A DNA stretch of 64,000 bases from Acidobacteriota bacterium (GTDB taxonomy: Bacteria > Acidobacteriota > Aminicenantia > Aminicenantales > Saccharicenantaceae), in the NCBI GenBank assembly GCA_039683095.1, contig JBDKSB010000011.1, positions 1-64,000 of the forward strand, in the 5' to 3' direction. Positions within the stretch are counted from its first letter, which is position 1, and each line of letters opens with the position of its first letter. The notes beneath the pieces are model-generated. The model worked only from the letters and a program-made list of their open reading frames with translations, made no database searches and was not told the DNA's origin. Shown one piece after another: positions 16,245 to 24,381 of this stretch. Both the position numbers and the translations under genes were made by a program.

Positions 16245-17491
16245 TCGCGACGTTCTTCCGCAACCTCTTCCGGGACCTGGTCCGCCAGCCCCTGCGGACC
16301 GCCCTGACCCTGTCGGGGGTCGTCTGGGGCACCTTTTCCGTCGTTCTGCTCCTGGCCTTCGGCGATTCCGTCTCCAAGGCCCAGATCAAGCGCTTCCACG
16401 GCATGGGCCAGGGCATCGTCCTCGTCTTTCCCTCGCGGACGACCCTGCCCTGGCAGGGCTTCCTCAGGGGCAAGGCCGTCCGCATCACCCCCGAGGAGGT
16501 CGAGGCCATCCCGGACAAGGTCCCCGGCATCGAGCTCATCAGCCCCGAGTTCGTCGGCAGCCGGCTCATCAGCTACGGGCGGGCCGAGTTCCGTAACACG
16601 GTCCGGGGCGTCAATCCCCAGTTCGAGCGCATGCGCAATACCATCGCCGAAAAGGGCCGCTTCATCGATCCCGAGGACATGGCCGCCCGGAAGCGGGTCT
16701 GCTTCATCGGCGACGTCCTGGCCACGGACCTCTTCGGGACCGATGAGCCCGTGGGCAAGGCCGTCTTCATCGACGGCGTCCCCTTCACCGTTATCGGCGT
16801 CATGCGGACGAAGCTCCAGAACTCCAACTACAACGGCCAGCGGGACGAGCGCTGCGCGTTCATCCCTTGGACGACCTACGCTTCGCTCTACGGCACGAAA
16901 TTCGTCTCCAACATCATCTTCCGGCCGCTCGAACTGACCCGGAGCAAGGCGGTCACGGAGGATGTCAAGGTCCACCTGTCCAAGCTCATCGGCTTCTCGC
17001 CGGCCGACCCGGACGCCCTGGGCATCTGGGACACCCTGGACTTCGAGAAGCAGTTCACGACCTTTTTCCTGGCTTTCACCATCTTTCTCGGCGTCATCGG
17101 CTCGTTCACCCTTCTCGTCGGAGGGGTGGGCGTGGCCTCGATCATGCGCGTGGTCGTCGACGAGCGGACCCGCGAGATCGGGGTCAAGCTGGCCGTCGGG
17201 GCCCGCCGCCGGACCATCCTCTGGCAGTTCTTCAGCGAGTCGCTGGCCCTCATGGCCATCGGCGGTCTGGCCGGGTTCGGGCTCGCGGCCGGCGTCCTTA
17301 CGGCGGTCAAGGTCTTTTCGCAGCGCGCCTCCGGGGACATGACCTTCGCCACCTTCATCGGCATCCCCGTTCTCAATCCGCTCGTCGTCGTTTCGACGGT
17401 CCTCATCCTGATCGCGATCGGCGTCATCTCCGGGATCATCCCGGCCCGGACCGCCGCCTCGACTGACCCCATTGAAGCCTTGAGGAAGTAG
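16241..17491 (+). CDS. ABC transporter permease, MacB/FtsX type (first copy)
   Basis: Protein of 416 residues starting at GTG, which overlaps the adaptor stop by four bases and is preceded by GGGAG. One N-terminal helix (about 20-42) is followed by a large periplasmic MacB-core domain (about 50-270). Three C-terminal helices carry the FtsX signature (RTREIGVKLAVGARRRTI and, at the end, PARTAASTDPIEALRK). MacB-type permeases do not move substrate through the membrane themselves but couple ATP hydrolysis to motion in the periplasm. It probably pairs with the next gene as a heterodimer. Confidence 0.88.
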   Translation: MIATFFRNLFRDLVRQPLRTALTLSGVVWGTFSVVLLLAFGDSVSKAQIKRFHGMGQGIVLVFPSRTTLPWQGFLRGKAVRITPEEVEAIPDKVPGIELISPEFVGSRLISYGRAEFRNTVRGVNPQFERMRNTIAEKGRFIDPEDMAARKRVCFIGDVLATDLFGTDEPVGKAVFIDGVPFTVIGVMRTKLQNSNYNGQRDERCAFIPWTTYASLYGTKFVSNIIFRPLELTRSKAVTEDVKVHLSKLIGFSPADPDALGIWDTLDFEKQFTTFFLAFTIFLGVIGSFTLLVGGVGVASIMRVVVDERTREIGVKLAVGARRRTILWQFFSESLALMAIGGLAGFGLAAGVLTAVKVFSQRASGDMTFATFIGIPVLNPLVVVSTVLILIAIGVISGIIPARTAASTDPIEALRK

Positions 17492-17500
17492 GGAAACGCC

Positions 17501-18751
17501 ATGAACCCGACCCTGCCCCGCTTCTTCTGGAGCGAATACCGGAAGCGCCGCAAGCGGGCCGCCCTCATCACCTTCGCCCTGTTCTGGGGCACCCTCTCGA
17601 TCCTCCTGCTCATGGCCTTCGGCCAGGGCATGAGCACCCAGTCCCGGGTCGCCTTCAGCGGGCTTGGCGAGACGCTGGTCATGGTCTACGGCGGGCAGAC
17701 GTCGGTCGTCTTCGAGGGCCTGCCCAAGGGCCGCACGATCCGGCTCTATCCGGAGGACATCGACTACCTCCGGGACAGGATCCCCGAGATCCGGCGCATC
17801 GTCCCCGAATCGTACAACGGCTGGCCGGTCTCGGCGGAGGGCAAGGAGATCAACCGGACCGTCCACGGCACGACGGCCGATTTCGGGGTCATGCGGACCC
17901 AGGTGCCGCAGATGGGCGGCCGCTTCATCAACGCCGACGACGACCGGCAGGGCCGGAAGGTCGCCTTCATCGGCTGGAAGGTCGCCAGCGACCTGTTCGG
18001 GACGAAGGACGCCGTCGGCCGGACGATCGTCGTCAACCGCGTCCCGTTCACCGTGGTCGGGGTCCTGAAGAAGAAGATCCAGGACTCGATGTACAACGGG
18101 CCGGACGCCGACCAGGTTTACCTGCCTTTCCTGGCCTTCCGCCAGATCGACAACCAGCGCTATCTCGACCAGATCCACATACAGCCGTGCGAGGCCTCGC
18201 AGGCGGCCCTCATCGAAGACCGCGTCAAGGCCCTCCTGGGACGCAAGTACCGCTTCGACCCGGCCGACCGGTACGCCGCGAGCTTCTGGAACACCATCGA
18301 GAACAACAAGCAGGGCGAGGCCATCTTCAAGGGCATCGAGGTCTTCCTCGGGATCATGGGCGCCCTGACGCTGCTCATCGGCGCGGTCGGCGTGACCAAT
18401 CTCATGTACGCGGCGGCCAAGGAGCGGACCAAGGAGATCGGGATCAAGCTGGCCATCGGGGCCCGGCGGCGGACGATCGTCGGGCAGTTCCTGCTGGAGA
18501 CCCTGTTCGTCTTCGCCAAGGGCACGTTCTGGGGCTTCATCCTGGCCTTCGACGTCGTCAATCTCGTCCGCCTGGCACCGATCAACTACGACTCCTTCGG
18601 CATCGAGGCCTACCTGCTGCGTCCGGAGTTCTCGCTGCGGACCTTCGTCATCTATATGACCGTGCTGGGCGTCCTGTGCTTCCTGTCGGGCATCTTCCCG
18701 GCCCTCCGGGCGTCGCGGGCCAACCCGATCGAATCACTGCGCTATGAATAG
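17501..18751 (+). CDS. ABC transporter permease, MacB/FtsX type (second copy)
   Basis: Also 416 residues, with the same topology and the same signatures (RTKEIGIKLAIGARRRTI, ALRASRANPIESLRYE), so it is a paralogue of the preceding permease. The first cytoplasmic segment is longer and more basic (SEYRKRRKRA). It lies nine bases after its partner and nine bases before the ATPase gene. Two different permeases with one ATPase suggest an asymmetric membrane dimer, as in Lol-type or some MacB-like systems. Confidence 0.88.
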   Translation: MNPTLPRFFWSEYRKRRKRAALITFALFWGTLSILLLMAFGQGMSTQSRVAFSGLGETLVMVYGGQTSVVFEGLPKGRTIRLYPEDIDYLRDRIPEIRRIVPESYNGWPVSAEGKEINRTVHGTTADFGVMRTQVPQMGGRFINADDDRQGRKVAFIGWKVASDLFGTKDAVGRTIVVNRVPFTVVGVLKKKIQDSMYNGPDADQVYLPFLAFRQIDNQRYLDQIHIQPCEASQAALIEDRVKALLGRKYRFDPADRYAASFWNTIENNKQGEAIFKGIEVFLGIMGALTLLIGAVGVTNLMYAAAKERTKEIGIKLAIGARRRTIVGQFLLETLFVFAKGTFWGFILAFDVVNLVRLAPINYDSFGIEAYLLRPEFSLRTFVIYMTVLGVLCFLSGIFPALRASRANPIESLRYE

Positions 18752-18760
18752 GTACCGACC

Positions 18761-19423
18761 ATGATCGATCTCAAAGGCATCACCAAGGTCTACCGGACGG
18801 GCAGCCAGTCGCTGGAGGCGCTCCGGGGCGTCTCGCTCGCGATCGGCCGGGGGGAGTTCGTCTCCATCATGGGGCCGTCCGGGTCGGGCAAGTCGACGCT
18901 CATGAACATCATCGGCTGCCTGGACACCCCGAGCGCCGGCGACTACGTCCTCGACGGCGAGACGGTGGCCGGGCTGACGTTCGACGAGCTGGCCGCCGTG
19001 CGCAACCGCAAGATCGGCTTCGTTTTCCAGAACTTCAACCTGCTGCCCTACGCCACGACCTGGGAGAACGTCGAGCTGCCCCTGCTCTTCGACGGCAAGA
19101 ACGCCAGGAAGAGGCGCGAGCGGGTGGCCGAGCTCCTCCGCGCGGTCGGCCTATACGACTGGCGCGACCATCGGCCGACGGAGCTCTCGGGCGGCCAGCA
19201 GCAGCGCATCGCCCTGGCCCGGGCCCTGGCCAACGATCCGCCCATCCTGCTCGCCGACGAGCCGACGGGCAACCTCGATTCGAAGAGCGGCGAGGAGATA
19301 ATGGCCATCCTGAGCGGCCTCTGGCGCAGCGGCCGGACGATCGTCATGGTCACCCACAACGATCACATCGCGGCCCGGTCGGGACGGACGATCCGGCTCT
19401 TCGACGGCCAGGTCGTGTCCTGA
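18761..19423 (+). CDS. ABC transporter ATP-binding protein (MacB/LolD family)
   Basis: Protein of 220 residues, the usual size of a stand-alone ATPase of this family. It has Walker [11 protein letters not shown]-loop FQNFNLLP, signature LSGGQQQR, Walker [13 protein letters not shown] and the switch histidine in VTHND. It would energise the two preceding permeases. The operon ends here: a promoter for the next gene begins five bases after the stop. Confidence 0.93.
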   Translation: MIDLKGITKVYRTGSQSLEALRGVSLAIGRGEFVSIMGPSGSGKSTLMNIIGCLDTPSAGDYVLDGETVAGLTFDELAAVRNRKIGFVFQNFNLLPYATTWENVELPLLFDGKNARKRRERVAELLRAVGLYDWRDHRPTELSGGQQQRIALARALANDPPILLADEPTGNLDSKSGEEIMAILSGLWRSGRTIVMVTHNDHIAARSGRTIRLFDGQVVS

Positions 19424-19427
19424 CGGT

Positions 19428-19456
19428 TTGACTCACCCCCGGGGCAGGGTTATCAT
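19428..19456 (+). promoter_or_regulatory. Promoter of the exported methyltransferase-like gene
   Basis: TTGACT (19428-19433) and TATCAT (19451-19456) are 17 bases apart; the leader is about 50 bases. Confidence 0.7.
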
Positions 19457-19510
19457 GGGGCCATCGCCGGGCGCCCGCCCGGCCCCCTTTCTATCGCGAG
19501 GAGGGACGCG

Positions 19511-20410
19511 ATGAAAAAAGCCCCGCTGCTCGTCACCCTGGCCCTGGCCTGGTCCCTGGGAGGGATGCCGTCCGCGTCTGCCCAGGAGCTGACCTGGGCG
19601 AGCTTCCAGGGCTACGACGTGCCGTTCGTGCCGACGCCGCCCGAGGTCGTGGACGAGATGCTCCGCCTGGCCGGCGTCAAGGCCGGCGACGTCCTCTACG
19701 ACCTCGGCTGCGGCGACGGCCGGATCGTCATCGAGGCCGCCAGGCGCTACGGCGTCAGGGCGGTCGGCATCGACATCGATCCGATCCGCATCCGCGAGAG
19801 CAACGACAACGCCGCCGGGGCCGGGCTGGCCGCCAAGGTACGCTTCATCCAGCAGAACCTCTTCGAGGCGGATTTCCGTGACGCCACGGTCGTCACCATG
19901 TACCTGCTGACGTCGGTCAACCTGCGCCTGCGCCCCAAGCTCCTGGCCGAGCTCAAGCCGGGGACGCGGCTGGTCTCCCATAGCTTCGGCATGGACGAGT
20001 GGCGGCCGGACAAGACATCCGTCGTCGCGACCAGCTTCGGCGACGAGCGCGGCGTTTACTTCTGGATCGTGCCGGCCAACGTCAGCGGGCGCTGGGAATG
20101 GGACCTGGGCGCCGGCGCGGGCCGGAGACACTGCGTCCTCGAGGCCTCCCAGCAGTTCCAGGACGTGACCATCTCGGCCCGCGAAGGAACGCGGCTCCTG
20201 GCCGCGGACGACGTCCGGCTGGCCGGCGACCTGATCGGCTTCCGGCTCGAGGCGGCGGCGCAGGGCCGGGCGCCGTTCGATGTCTATGAGGGCCGGGTCG
20301 CCGGCGACACCATCACCGGCACGGTCCGGCCGGCCGGAGCGGACAAAAGCGCCGCCGTCCCCTGGATAGCGAAGCGGGACCACAGGACCATCGAGAGCAT
20401 CGCCAAGTAG
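19511..20410 (+). CDS. Exported class I SAM-dependent methyltransferase-like protein
   Basis: Protein of 299 residues. The first 24 residues form a clear signal peptide (ending SASAQ), yet a standard methyltransferase fold follows: motif I DLGCGDG (64-70), motif II VGIDIDP, and an NLFEAD strand. The words PTPPEVVDEML and the layout resemble the FAM173/ATPSCKMT lysine methyltransferases and their bacterial relatives. The last 90 residues are a separate beta-rich domain. GAGGAGGG precedes the ATG. A periplasmic SAM enzyme is biochemically odd because SAM is cytosolic; the segment could instead be a membrane anchor, or the protein may bind another ligand. The gene converges with the isoprenoid-synthase-like gene. 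Confidence 0.72.
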   Translation: MKKAPLLVTLALAWSLGGMPSASAQELTWASFQGYDVPFVPTPPEVVDEMLRLAGVKAGDVLYDLGCGDGRIVIEAARRYGVRAVGIDIDPIRIRESNDNAAGAGLAAKVRFIQQNLFEADFRDATVVTMYLLTSVNLRLRPKLLAELKPGTRLVSHSFGMDEWRPDKTSVVATSFGDERGVYFWIVPANVSGRWEWDLGAGAGRRHCVLEASQQFQDVTISAREGTRLLAADDVRLAGDLIGFRLEAAAQGRAPFDVYEGRVAGDTITGTVRPAGADKSAAVPWIAKRDHRTIESIAK

Positions 20411-20426
20411 GCCGGACGGCCCGGCC

Positions 20427-21743
20427 TCAATCGAGCGAGAAGGCCCGCGACGACAGGGCCATGAGGGCAACCAGGCCGGGGTCGAGATCCGCCAGCCGGC
20501 CGCAGCCCTCGGGCAGCGTCGCTCCGAGGCGCCGGCGGAGCTTCCGGAGATAGGAGAAGCGCACCGGGAACGAGCGCCTGGCCCGGCGGACGAAGGCGCG
20601 GCGGAAATATCCCGGCTGCTTGCCGGCCGATTCGCGGAACATCAACGTCAGGCCGGAGCCGATGGCGTCGCAAAGGGCCGAACGGGAGGGCGCCGCGCCC
20701 AGCCGGGACCGTTCCAGAACGGCGGCCAGGTAGGCCTCGAGCCGGAGCGCTGTCGCATCGAGCGGGCCGGCCTCGATCCCCCGGGAGAACAGGGTCCGGT
20801 GGCCGCAGGCCGAGTCCTTGGCCGTGTCCTGGAGATCGTCCGCGAGCTGCAGGAAGGTGCCGAAGCCGAAGCAGAATTCCTGATCCGCGGGACGGAGCGC
20901 GCCGGCCACCAGATAGCCGTCGGCCAGGACCGAGGCGCCTCCCTTTTCCAAGCTGATCGCCAGGATCTCCTCCGCCGACGAGGCGGCGCCGGGCCGCTGC
21001 TGGAGCAGGCTCCGGACCTGGGCGTTGTAGATGGCCAGGAGAGACCTGTGGACGTCCGGGAAACGGTCGCGGGGGAACTGCCGCTCGAGGAGCCGGACGA
21101 GCGAGAGCAGCTTCTCTTCGACGGGCGTCTGCGCCGGAGCCGCCGCGCCCTCGAGCCAGCCGCGCAGACGGGCCGCGGCGGCCAGCTTTCCGGCTTCGGA
21201 GGTCCCGGCGTCGTCGAGCGCGTTGTCGAGGTAGGGGTAGACCATGCTGTAGGCGAAGACGGCGTCTGTGTGCTCGACCGGGAGCCCGAGGTCGAACTGC
21301 AGGGAGTTCATGATCCAGACGTTGCGCAGGGCCTGGTAGGCTGAGGCCAGGCCGAGTGCCGGGTCGAAGTCCCGGGCGGCCTGGATGAACCGCCGGGTCG
21401 AGTTGAGGAAGCGGGCGTCATAGACCTTATCGAGGGGAAGGCCGGTGAGCCGCAGGAGGCGCCTGAACGACGGCCGCAGGGCGGCGCCGATGGCCTCGAG
21501 ATGGGCCGCCTCGAGCCGGCCTTCGAGGAAGGCCTTCCTCATGGATTCGGAGGACAGGCCGGCGACGATCCGCGAAAGCTCGCCCTCCGCGGCCAGCTTG
21601 TCCGCGCGGGCGCAGCGCCGCCCGGGAGGCAGGGCTTCGACCGGGGCGGCGTGCCAGAGGCGAACGTGGTCCCGGACGAGCTCCGCGACGCGGTCCCCGA
21701 GGGCGCCGGTCCGGGTCGACAGGAACGAAGCGAGGTCGGTCAT
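20427..21743 (-). CDS. Class I isoprenoid-synthase-like protein of unknown product
   Basis: Protein of 438 residues, all helical. It has the two Asp-rich metal sites of class I terpenoid synthases: DNALDD (173-178, D-x3-D) and ADDLQD (301-306), separated as in trans-prenyltransferases and squalene/phytoene synthases. I cannot assign it to a named subfamily, and the C-terminal 90 residues are very Arg-rich. The ATG at 21743 is preferred although the frame runs on to 22007, because the upstream part is low-complexity and Arg-rich. Genes for a prenyl diphosphate synthase and IspH lie just upstream on the same strand, so a prenyl diphosphate substrate is a reasonable inference. Confidence 0.6.
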   Translation of the reverse strand: MTDLASFLSTRTGALGDRVAELVRDHVRLWHAAPVEALPPGRRCARADKLAAEGELSRIVAGLSSESMRKAFLEGRLEAAHLEAIGAALRPSFRRLLRLTGLPLDKVYDARFLNSTRRFIQAARDFDPALGLASAYQALRNVWIMNSLQFDLGLPVEHTDAVFAYSMVYPYLDNALDDAGTSEAGKLAAAARLRGWLEGAAAPAQTPVEEKLLSLVRLLERQFPRDRFPDVHRSLLAIYNAQVRSLLQQRPGAASSAEEILAISLEKGGASVLADGYLVAGALRPADQEFCFGFGTFLQLADDLQDTAKDSACGHRTLFSRGIEAGPLDATALRLEAYLAAVLERSRLGAAPSRSALCDAIGSGLTLMFRESAGKQPGYFRRAFVRRARRSFPVRFSYLRKLRRRLGATLPEGCGRLADLDPGLVALMALSSRAFSLD

Positions 21744-21859
21744 GGGCCTCCGCGACTCCAGATTATAGGTCAAAAGCCCGCGGACGGGAACCGCGCCTCG
21801 ACGTCGTCTTTGTTTGGATCGAAGGACCGGGGGGGGACCCGGCGGGAGCGCGGTCCGGG

Positions 21860-22240
21860 TCAGCGCGAAATGGCGGTCGGGATGCCGCCGCCGTTCTTCT
21901 CGGCATAGAGGTGCTTGATCAGGGAGAGCAGCGTCTGGGAGATGCTGTGGAGGAACTCGACGCCGCTCTCGAAGAGATCGTCGTCCTCCTCGCTCTTCTT
22001 CGTCCACTTGACCTCGCCGTCCACCTTGACGGACTGATGGGTCCGCTCGAGGTCGATGACGATGCGGACGACGCTGCCGACGGGGAAATAGTGCGGCGTG
22101 CAGATCCGGGCCCCGGACAGGGACAGGTCGTGGGTGTGGGCGTTGATGCCGCGGCCGCTGAAAGCCTCGGCCCCTTCGGAGGTCGACTTGATGAAAACGG
22201 TGTTGCGCTCCATGAACCGCTTGTCTTTACGGTTGTCCAT
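21860..22240 (-). CDS. PilZ domain protein (putative c-di-GMP receptor)
   Basis: Protein of 126 residues that is essentially one PilZ domain: a basic Arg-containing N-terminal stretch (RKDKRFMERN, residues 4-13) and DLSLSGARI (38-46), the D/N-x-S-x-x-G motif. The usual R-x3-R spacing is only approximately kept, so c-di-GMP binding is likely but not certain. The start at 22240 is chosen for its position just before the basic motif and for a GGAAGG sequence upstream. It lies between lipid genes; there is no obvious c-di-GMP enzyme in the window. Confidence 0.75.
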   Translation of the reverse strand: MDNRKDKRFMERNTVFIKSTSEGAEAFSGRGINAHTHDLSLSGARICTPHYFPVGSVVRIVIDLERTHQSVKVDGEVKWTKKSEEDDDLFESGVEFLHSISQTLLSLIKHLYAEKNGGGIPTAISR

Positions 22241-22305
22241 CGTCCACGTCCTTCCAGAGGTTCTCGGATCGTTGCAGCCCCATCCTCGCCTGGGGGGGCC
22301 GCAAG

Positions 22306-22350
22306 GGTCAATCACCCCTAAGGGTGATTCATGAGGTGATATCTCACCCC
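22306..22350. repeat. Tandem small hairpins between the PilZ and prenyl synthase genes
   Basis: AATCACCC (22310-22317) pairs with GGGTGATT (22322-22329) around a four-base loop. A second short dyad GGTGA-TATC-TCACC follows at once. On the reverse strand a TTGACC box overlaps the left edge, so this could be an operator for the PilZ gene, or simply RNA structure after the prenyl synthase gene. Confidence 0.35.
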
Positions 22351-22370
22351 CCGCGGGCCGGGCCGGCCGT

Positions 22371-23438
22371 TCAGCGCCGGCGGCTCATGATATAGGCATG
22401 GAGGCCGCGGAGGATGTCCCGATGCGCCGGCCGGACCGGCAGGGCCGCGATCTCGACGAGGACCCGGCGGCCGAAGCGGTCCATGGCCTTCCCGGCCTCC
22501 GCGCGGACGCCGAGCCGCTCGGCCAGGCCCTGGACGAAGCGGATGTCGGCGTCGGTCGCGGCGGGGCAGCCGAAAAGGCGGGACAGCCGCTCCGCGTCCG
22601 GCCCGGCGGCCCGTTCGAGCAGGCCCGTCGCATAGAGTGTCTTCTTCCCTTCGCGGATGTCGGAGCCCACCGGCTTTCCCGTCGCCGAGGGAAGGCCGAA
22701 CAGGCCCAGCTCGTCGTCCTTGATCTGGAAGACGAGCCCCAGGTCCTGGCCGAGCCGTTCGAAGGCTGGCAGGGCCGCGCGCCGCCCTCCGCCGAGGAGC
22801 CAGCCCGCGGCCAGGGGCAGGTAGAACGAGTAACGGGCGGTCTTGACCCTGTAGATCTCGAGGATGCGGCGGCGGGGGACGGGCCGCCGCGACGCTCCGG
22901 CCTCGATGTCGAGCATCTGGCCGAGCCCGACCAGCCCGAATTCCGAGGCGAAAAGCCTGTCGACGGCCGCCGTCCGCCCGGCCGGGCCCGGCAGCCCGGC
23001 GATGGCCTCGAAGGCCAGGAAGATGGCGATCTCGCCGGCGCAGATGGCCAGGCTCGTCCCGAAGTGAGCCGCCTCGGGCCCGGCGGGGAACGGGGCCAGG
23101 CGGGCATATTGCTCGTGGACAGAGGGGCCGCCGCGGCGCCGGGGGTCCCGGTCCATGATGTCGTCGTGGATGAGCAGACCGGACTGGATGAGCTCGAAGG
23201 CGGCGCCGGCCCGGACGGCGGCGGGGGCGGCGGCCCGCCCCCCGGCCATCTCGCAGCCGAGCGCGACCAGGCCGCCCCGGATCGCCTTGCCCTTGCGGGT
23301 GAACCTTTCCAGGCGCCGCAGGACGTCGGGCCCCCACGGCCGGAGGCGGGCCGCTTCGGCGCGCTTGGCCGCCAGGAAAACGGACAGGTCCGCTCTCAGG
23401 CGCCGGCCCGCGGTCTCGAAAAAGGCCTCGAAGGTCAT
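22371..23438 (-). CDS. Polyprenyl diphosphate synthase (trans-prenyltransferase)
   Basis: Protein of 355 residues of the FPP/GGPP synthase family. The first Asp-rich motif is HDDIMDRD (D92, D93, D96), and the second is KDDELGLFG (D241, D242). A KAIRGG stretch at 51-56 stands where GKRLRP is usual, and R-R-R-G-G-P-S follows the first motif as expected. It condenses IPP with allylic diphosphates; chain length cannot be read safely. The ATG overlaps the IspH stop by four bases, so the two are one transcription unit: IspH makes IPP/DMAPP and this enzyme uses them. Confidence 0.88.
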   Translation of the reverse strand: MTFEAFFETAGRRLRADLSVFLAAKRAEAARLRPWGPDVLRRLERFTRKGKAIRGGLVALGCEMAGGRAAAPAAVRAGAAFELIQSGLLIHDDIMDRDPRRRGGPSVHEQYARLAPFPAGPEAAHFGTSLAICAGEIAIFLAFEAIAGLPGPAGRTAAVDRLFASEFGLVGLGQMLDIEAGASRRPVPRRRILEIYRVKTARYSFYLPLAAGWLLGGGRRAALPAFERLGQDLGLVFQIKDDELGLFGLPSATGKPVGSDIREGKKTLYATGLLERAAGPDAERLSRLFGCPAATDADIRFVQGLAERLGVRAEAGKAMDRFGRRVLVEIAALPVRPAHRDILRGLHAYIMSRRR

Positions 23439-24310
23439 GGCGCCCCGTCCCTCCCATGCCCGTTCTTCCCGCGGGCCTCGAGGCGCCGGACAACCTCGGC
23501 GACGAGCTCCATGGGCGTCGAGGCGCCCGAGGCGATGAAGACAGTGGCGCCGGCCGGGATGGCGATGCCTTCGACGCTCTCGGGCCGGTCGATCAGGCGG
23601 GTGGCCGGATTGATGGCCCGGGCGATGTCGTAGAGGTGCATGGTGTTGGCGCTGTGGCGCGAGCCGATGATGATGACGCAGTCGGCTCCGCGGGTATGCC
23701 CGGCGACCTCGCGCTGCCGGATCTTGGTCGGCCGGCAGATCGTGTCGTGGTAGACGACGTCGGGGACGAGGGCCCGGAGGCGCTCGACGATCCGCCGGGC
23801 GTCCTCCTCGACGAACGTGGACTGGGCGACCACCCCGGCCCGGAGGACGCCGGCGAAGAGCTCGGGAGTCACATCGCCGGGCGACCCGACGACGACCGCC
23901 CGGGCGACCTGGCCGACGATGCCCCGGACCTCCTCGTGCCCGGCCTGGCCGATGACCACGGGCAGGCGTCCCTCGGCTTCGACCTCGCGGAGGCGGTCGT
24001 GGATGATGCGGACCATGGGGCAGGTGGCGTCGACGAACTCGAGGCCGCGGGCGGCCAGCTCGTCGTAGCGCTTCCGGGTCGAGCCGTGGCTCTGGAGGAT
24101 GACGACCCCGCCCGGCGGGACCTCGTCGAGGCTCTGGACGATGCGCAGGCCCTGGGCCTTCAGGGCCTCGACGACGTGCTCGTTGTGGACGATCTCGCCG
24201 AGCATGTAATAGGTCCGGCCCCGCCCGTCAGCCAGGAGGCGCTTGGTCAGATCGAGGGTCTGGCGCACGCCGACGCAATAGCTGAGGGTCTCCGACAGAA
24301 GGATCTTCAC
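23435..24310 (-). CDS. ispH: 4-hydroxy-3-methylbut-2-enyl diphosphate reductase
   Basis: Protein of 291 residues, normal for IspH/LytB, the last enzyme of the MEP pathway, which reduces HMBPP to IPP and DMAPP. The three cysteine ligands of the iron-sulfur cluster are at C12 (YCVGV), C97 (ATCPM) and C192 (TICRP). Substrate-binding histidines and the catalytic glutamate are in VHNEH, QSHG and GHEEVRG (H125, E126). It starts at GTG, with its own strong promoter 22 bases upstream, so it is transcribed independently of the SDR operon to its right. Confidence 0.95.
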   Translation of the reverse strand: MKILLSETLSYCVGVRQTLDLTKRLLADGRGRTYYMLGEIVHNEHVVEALKAQGLRIVQSLDEVPPGGVVILQSHGSTRKRYDELAARGLEFVDATCPMVRIIHDRLREVEAEGRLPVVIGQAGHEEVRGIVGQVARAVVVGSPGDVTPELFAGVLRAGVVAQSTFVEEDARRIVERLRALVPDVVYHDTICRPTKIRQREVAGHTRGADCVIIIGSRHSANTMHLYDIARAINPATRLIDRPESVEGIAIPAGATVFIASGASTPMELVAEVVRRLEARGKNGHGRDGAP

Positions 24311-24331
24311 CTGGGTTTTCCCGACGCGGGC

Positions 24332-24360
24332 ATTCTATGCGCGGGCCGCGGCCCTGTCAA
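24332..24360 (-). promoter_or_regulatory. Promoter of the ispH-prenyl synthase operon
   Basis: On the reverse strand TTGACA (24355-24360) and TAGAAT (24332-24337) are exactly 17 bases apart. It separates ispH from the preceding five-gene operon, whose last stop is at 24382. Confidence 0.8.
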
Positions 24361-24381
24361 CGCGCCCGACCCCCTCCGGTC

